Positions 60,475 through 64,000 of a DNA stretch of 64,000 nt are shown piece by piece. The notes under the pieces were generated by a model that saw only the letters and a program-made list of their open reading frames with translations, made no database searches and was not told the DNA's origin. The position numbers and the translations under genes are program-made. This DNA is from Empedobacter brevis_A. Its GTDB lineage: Bacteria; Bacteroidota; Bacteroidia; Flavobacteriales; Weeksellaceae. Each line of letters opens with the position of its first letter. The first letter of the stretch is position 1. The stretch spans positions 1 to 64,000 of the forward strand of contig NZ_CBCPHV010000004.1 in NCBI RefSeq assembly GCF_965118635.1. Reading direction: 5' to 3'.

Positions 60475-60924
60475 ATGGTAAAATCAAAACTTAGTTGGCA
60501 AACAATTATTCCAATTATCATTTTCTTAATTTTAATGATAATCAACTTTATGTTTGTTAAAACATTTTGGTTTGGAGGAAGTTTTTACATAGAAGAACCT
60601 TTTTTACGAATTGGTATTTTTATCCTTTCATTGCTAGTTTCAATGTCTATTTTATATGATTTAACGTTTAATCTAACATTGTTTACACTCAAAGAAGAAA
60701 CCTTCGAAATCAGAACGATTTTCAAAAAAGACGAAATTCCATATCGTGCGATTTATTATTTGTACGAAGAAGAAGATATTTTACGTATCAAACGAAGTCA
60801 GATTTTAACGATTCAAACTAAAAAATCAAAATTCAGATTACGTAGTTTTTTTGATTCGAATTATGATGAGATAAAAATGAAATTAACAGAAAAAGCTGAA
60901 CAGTACGTTAATTTATTAGCTTAA
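60475..60924 (+). CDS. Small membrane protein with PH-like domain
   Basis: A 149-aa protein. Two N-terminal helices (IIPIIIFLILMIINFMFVK, RIGIFILSLLVSMSILYDLT) are followed by a strand-rich cytoplasmic part (LFTLKEETFEIRTIFKKDEI, ILRIKRSQILTIQTKKSKFR) whose layout resembles bacterial PH-domain proteins. Family assignment is tentative. It overlaps the next gene by one base (TAATG), so the two are co-translated. Confidence 0.6.
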   Translation: MVKSKLSWQTIIPIIIFLILMIINFMFVKTFWFGGSFYIEEPFLRIGIFILSLLVSMSILYDLTFNLTLFTLKEETFEIRTIFKKDEIPYRAIYYLYEEEDILRIKRSQILTIQTKKSKFRLRSFFDSNYDEIKMKLTEKAEQYVNLLA

Positions 60925-61409
60925 TGAGTATCGAAAAATCAATAAAAGCTGATGTTGTGATAAGATGGACAATATTAATTGTGTTGTCTATATTTTGCCT
61001 TGCAAAAATTATTAACGAAAGGAATAAATTTTCTTCAAAAAGTTTTGTATTCGTTACTCCTCAAAAATTAGATCAACAAGAAGATAGTTCACTTTATCGA
61101 GTTTATAATTATTGGAAAAATCCAATCTATAAATATGATTCAACAATTATAAAGGTGAATTATAATAAAGCTGATGCAGTTTGTTATGCTGAATTAATCC
61201 AGAAAATGCAAAAAAATAATGTTGAAAAATCTGGGATTAAATTCAAACTAAATGATAATAATACGTTTGCTGATTTGACGAATTTGCTGCAAATTATAGA
61301 AAATGAAAATCATAAAATTTTCACATTCGATTTTGAAAACGATTATTTATATGTTCTAAAATCCAATTCAGATTCAGATAAAATTAGAATGATAGAAGCT
61401 CAATTATAA
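60924..61409 (+). CDS. Hypothetical single-helix membrane protein, 161 aa
   Basis: One N-terminal helix (IRWTILIVLSIFCLAKII) anchors a soluble domain of about 130 residues rich in Lys and Asn, containing VNYNKADAVCYAELIQKMQK and TFDFENDYLYVLKSNSDSD. I do not recognise it. Coupled translation with the PH-like membrane protein suggests the two act together at the inner membrane. A bidirectional terminator follows at 61415. Confidence 0.55.
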   Translation: MSIEKSIKADVVIRWTILIVLSIFCLAKIINERNKFSSKSFVFVTPQKLDQQEDSSLYRVYNYWKNPIYKYDSTIIKVNYNKADAVCYAELIQKMQKNNVEKSGIKFKLNDNNTFADLTNLLQIIENENHKIFTFDFENDYLYVLKSNSDSDKIRMIEAQL

Positions 61410-61414
61410 ATTAA

Positions 61415-61442
61415 AAACGTCGCTCACAGAGCGACGTTTTTA
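61415..61442. terminator. Bidirectional intrinsic terminator
   Basis: AAAACGTCGCTC / GAGCGACGTTTT perfect 12-bp stem with an ACA loop, A-rich before and T-rich after. It lies between convergent genes and overlaps the stop codon of the minus-strand gene at 61440. Confidence 0.92.
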
Positions 61443-61727
61443 ATTATTATTATTATTTTTTAAGTAAATCAAAATGTTTTGAATCAGCACTAAAATTGCA
61501 AGCGATGTAAAAAACATAAAGCCAACATAAATGGCAACTTGCTTATCTTGACCAATTTTTATGAAGATAAAATAAGCCAAAAGCGTTCCCATAATTTGCA
61601 TTAAAACAGCGCGCCAAGCAATTTTTTTTACAACAGCAGCATCTTTGGTTCTAAATCCAGCAATTCCTTGATAAATTGTCGGAAATATCAACATAATAAA
61701 TGCGATTATTTTTAGAGGTGTTTCCAT
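61440..61727 (-). CDS. Small three-helix membrane protein, 95 aa
   Basis: Three hydrophobic segments (IIAFIMLIFPTIYQGIAGF, VLMQIMGTLLAYFIFIK, VAIYVGFMFFTSLAILVLIQ) fill most of the protein, with a KK-rich loop between the first two. It ends in a run of Asn encoded by a trinucleotide repeat. It begins exactly where the YkgJ-type gene ends, so it is probably the last gene of that minus-strand unit. No family recognised. Confidence 0.6.
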   Translation of the reverse strand: METPLKIIAFIMLIFPTIYQGIAGFRTKDAAVVKKIAWRAVLMQIMGTLLAYFIFIKIGQDKQVAIYVGFMFFTSLAILVLIQNILIYLKNNNNN

Positions 61728-62225
61728 TTATACTTTTATTTCTTTCTGCATTTGTTCGACAACTTCATAAGTTGCAGGACAAATTAATGTATTTTTTAGC
61801 GTTAAATGATTGATTTGATAAAATTTCTTGCGATCTGTATGCGGATATTCTCGACAAGCTTTTGGGCGATCTTCATATACTAAACAATAATTTTCATTAT
61901 CCAGAAACGGACAAGGCAATTGTTGTAAAACATAATCATTGTCTTCATCGATTCGTAAATATTTATCAATAAATTGGCTTGGTTTCAAACGAAAAACATG
62001 TGCCAAACGTTCTATATCTTTTTGTGTAAAAAGTGGACCAGTTGTTTTGCAACAATTCGCGCAAGAAAGACAATCAACACGATTAAAAACATCTTCGTGA
62101 ATTTCTTCCATTTTTTGATCCAAGTTTTTAGGTGGCTTTTTCTTTAACTTCTCTAAAAACTTTTTGTGTTCTTTTTGTTTTTCTTTCGCTTTCGCAAAAT
62201 ATTCTTTTAAGAAATGATCTCCCAT
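61728..62225 (-). CDS. YkgJ-family cysteine cluster protein
   Basis: A 165-aa protein with the YkgJ/UPF0153-type cysteine pattern: DCLSCANCCKTTGPLF (near residue 53) and PCPFLDNENYCLVYEDRPKACREYP (near 105), eight cysteines in all, probably binding zinc or an Fe-S cluster. Function of the family is unknown. It overlaps the upstream Pyr_excise-type gene by 19 nt, which ties the two in one operon. Confidence 0.85.
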   Translation of the reverse strand: MGDHFLKEYFAKAKEKQKEHKKFLEKLKKKPPKNLDQKMEEIHEDVFNRVDCLSCANCCKTTGPLFTQKDIERLAHVFRLKPSQFIDKYLRIDEDNDYVLQQLPCPFLDNENYCLVYEDRPKACREYPHTDRKKFYQINHLTLKNTLICPATYEVVEQMQKEIKV

Positions 62226-62638
62226 TTTTCTATATCTCCTTCTTTTACATCAAAAATATCAGCGCAATCAATCATTTTGAGATGTTCAAATTGTTTGAAT
62301 CGTTCTGGATCTCTTTGTTCTAACTTCTTTAATAAATGGTTGAATTCATAATGTATTTGACCTGTTGTAACATCGATTTTAATTTGTTGAAAATCAAAAT
62401 CAATTTTATTTCGATCAAAATTATAACCTCTTCTAGTGGCTTCGTCCCAAACTTCTGCCAAATATTGATTAATTGCTTCTACTGGTTTTTCTACAGCTTT
62501 GAACCGAATTAATTGCGGATGATTTTTATAACCTTTTGTTTTGCCTTCCAAAACATTTTTAGCCAAAAGAGTTTCGCGCCAAAGTGCTACAATTCCTTTT
62601 GCATCGAGATATTTCGGATGAACAGACCAAATTCGCAT
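62207..62638 (-). CDS. Pyr_excise-type pyrimidine dimer DNA glycosylase
   Basis: A 143-aa protein beginning MRIWSVHPKYLDAKGIVALW, with RETLLAKNVLEGKTKGYKNH and PQLIRF. This is the pattern I know from bacterial proteins annotated as pyrimidine-dimer DNA glycosylase/endonuclease V (Pfam Pyr_excise). Similarity to phage T4 endonuclease V is weak by eye, so activity on UV dimers is not certain. It is flanked by HMG-CoA reductase (8 nt upstream) and the YkgJ-type gene (overlap). Confidence 0.72.
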   Translation of the reverse strand: MRIWSVHPKYLDAKGIVALWRETLLAKNVLEGKTKGYKNHPQLIRFKAVEKPVEAINQYLAEVWDEATRRGYNFDRNKIDFDFQQIKIDVTTGQIHYEFNHLLKKLEQRDPERFKQFEHLKMIDCADIFDVKEGDIEKWEIIS

Positions 62639-62646
62639 TTGTTAGG

Positions 62647-64000
62647 TTATTTATCTTTTTGAATATCTTCGATGTTTTTTACACCACGCAATCTGCAAAA
62701 TTCTTCGATAACATTATGATGAGAAACCGTTTTATCTTTGAAATAATTAACGAAATATTTCTTTTCTTCTTCTGTTGCTTCCAATTGGTTTAGGATATTC
62801 ATCAAATGCATTTTCATATGTCCTTTCTGAATTCCTGTTGTTACCAAAGAACGTAATGCACCAAAGTTTTGTGCTAATCCTGCAACTGCAACAAATCCCA
62901 TTAATTCTTTTGCGTTTGGTTTTCCAAGAATTCCTAAAGCTAATTTTACTAATGGATGCAACGCTGTTAATCCTCCAATTGTTCCAAGTGAAGTTGGTAA
63001 ATCTAACCAAAAGCGGAAAATTCCGTCTTTTACTTCGCAATGAGTTAACGAAGAATATTGTCCATCTTTTGCAGCATATGTGTGTGCACAAGCTTCTACA
63101 GCACGGAAATCGTTTCCAGTAGCAATGACAACAGCATCAATTCCATTCATAATTCCTTTGTTGTGCGTTGTAGCACGATAAGGTTCTATTTCTGCAATGC
63201 GAACTGCACGAGAAAACTTCTCAACAAATTCTTCAGCTGTTACATTTCCTTCTGCTAATTGTTCTATTGGACAAGAAACTTCTGCACGAACAATACAATC
63301 TGGTGTATAATTCGATAGAATACACATCACAATTTGAACTGAATCTTTTTCTTCTTGTGTGAAGGTAGAATCTTCTTCGATTTCGTTTCTTAATGTTCTT
63401 GCAAATTGTTCTAAACAAGAATTAATGAAGTTCGCTCCCATTGAATCCATTGTTTCGAAAGAAGCTTTTATTTGATAGTAATTATCTAAATCAGTTGTTT
63501 TATCAATCAACTCCAACTCTAAAATACCACCACCGCGCGCGCGCATATTTTTTGTGATATCATTTGTAGTTTCGATTAATTGATTTTTAATGGTTGTTTC
63601 AAATGCATGTTGCAATTTTTCTTTGTCACCTTCGTACATAAAATGCACATGACCTAATTTTATTGTAGATAAAATAGTTGTTTTGAAACCACCTCGTGTT
63701 TGCCAAAACTTAGCTGCTTTAGAAGCTGCTGCAACAACAGATGATTCTTCAACTGCCATTGGAATAGCGTATAATTCGTTGTTGATTAAGAAGTTTGGTG
63801 CTAAACCAAACGGCATATAGAAATTAGAAACAGTGTTTTCTGAAAATTCGTCGTGCAGTTTTTGTAAATCTACATCATCATTCCAATATTGTTTCAATAT
63901 TTTGATTGCAGATTCGTCTCCATTCAAATATTCATTTACAACCCATTCAATTTTTCCTTCTTTTGATAATTTCGAAAAACCTTCTACTGCTTGATGCTTC
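62647..64000 (-). CDS. Hydroxymethylglutaryl-CoA reductase, class II (5' end cut by the window)
   Basis: The frame runs on the minus strand from the right edge to TAA at 62647; only the first few residues lie outside the window. In-frame codons continue from 63927 to 63999 (AVEGFSKLSKEGKIEWVVNE), so the TTG at 63925-63927 is not the start. Catalytic residues are in place: Glu in VEESSVVAAASKAAKFW, Lys in HNKGIMNGIDAV, Asp in ATGNDFRAVEA, and His in QKGHMKMHLMN. It interconverts HMG-CoA and mevalonate. Class II enzymes are often called degradative, but in Bacteroidota they may serve the mevalonate route to isoprenoids. Confidence 0.92.
   Translation of the reverse strand, partial: KHQAVEGFSKLSKEGKIEWVVNEYLNGDESAIKILKQYWNDDVDLQKLHDEFSENTVSNFYMPFGLAPNFLINNELYAIPMAVEESSVVAAASKAAKFWQTRGGFKTTILSTIKLGHVHFMYEGDKEKLQHAFETTIKNQLIETTNDITKNMRARGGGILELELIDKTTDLDNYYQIKASFETMDSMGANFINSCLEQFARTLRNEIEEDSTFTQEEKDSVQIVMCILSNYTPDCIVRAEVSCPIEQLAEGNVTAEEFVEKFSRAVRIAEIEPYRATTHNKGIMNGIDAVVIATGNDFRAVEACAHTYAAKDGQYSSLTHCEVKDGIFRFWLDLPTSLGTIGGLTALHPLVKLALGILGKPNAKELMGFVAVAGLAQNFGALRSLVTTGIQKGHMKMHLMNILNQLEATEEEKKYFVNYFKDKTVSHHNVIEEFCRLRGVKNIEDIQKDK

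Noticed and set aside
63925..63927. TTG at 63925-63927 as the start of HMG-CoA reductase
   Set aside because: The reading frame continues upstream to the window edge with typical class II N-terminal sequence, so the gene is simply cut by the window.

Overview
The window looks like chromosome from an AT-rich member of the Flavobacteriia, probably Weeksellaceae (an Empedobacter-like organism is my guess, not shown). The signs are low GC throughout, Bacteroidota-type promoters (-7 box TAnnTTTG) before many genes, weak Shine-Dalgarno signals, a 14-gene nuo operon with a short NuoG, Bacteroidota-type PEP carboxylase, class II HMG-CoA reductase, and uncharacterised families I associate with flavobacteria.

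Layout. Positions 1-3504 look like the right end of an integrated element. It carries a compact cassette (two tiny membrane proteins, a DUF5675 protein, a conserved 252-aa protein and a divergent 59-aa protein), two 98-bp direct repeats, a long imperfect hairpin, and a stranded T-arm plus acceptor 3' strand of a tRNA/tmRNA gene followed by that gene's presumed terminator. From 3552 on the sequence is ordinary core chromosome. 3.5-8.2 kb: an outer-membrane protein, an unknown gene, a ferredoxin/TrhP pair, a DUF4377 lipoprotein and a TrmH-type methyltransferase. 8.2-14.7 kb: a three-gene polysaccharide set (dehydratase, Wza-like and Wzc-like) and an OmpA protein. 14.9-17.6 kb: prs-rplY and an Rrf2 regulator/hemerythrin pair. 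17.7-25 kb: glutaminyl cyclase, ruvC, ppc, GH3, DUF2797 and a small lipoprotein.

25-37.2 kb holds the isoleucine route in two convergent operons. thrABC (+) makes threonine, and ilvDBN-ilvC-ilvA (-) deaminates threonine and builds Ile/Val. Both have ribosome-mediated attenuators too short for standard ORF calling: one Thr/Ile leader peptide plus terminator before thrA, and two tandem Ile/Leu/Val leader peptide plus terminator units before ilvD. The tandem ilv attenuator is the most interesting regulatory find.

37.4-53.9 kb: mfd, then nuoABCDEFGHIJKLMN (respiratory complex I). 54-64 kb: two divergent M1-type metallopeptidases, coaX, an ECF sigma factor with a putative membrane anti-sigma factor and a beta-barrel protein, two small membrane proteins, then a minus-strand run (95-aa membrane protein, YkgJ-type protein, Pyr_excise-type protein, and HMG-CoA reductase cut by the right edge).

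I found no CRISPR array, intact insertion sequence, rRNA or complete tRNA. Identifications rest on reading translations and motifs by eye; no database search was run.
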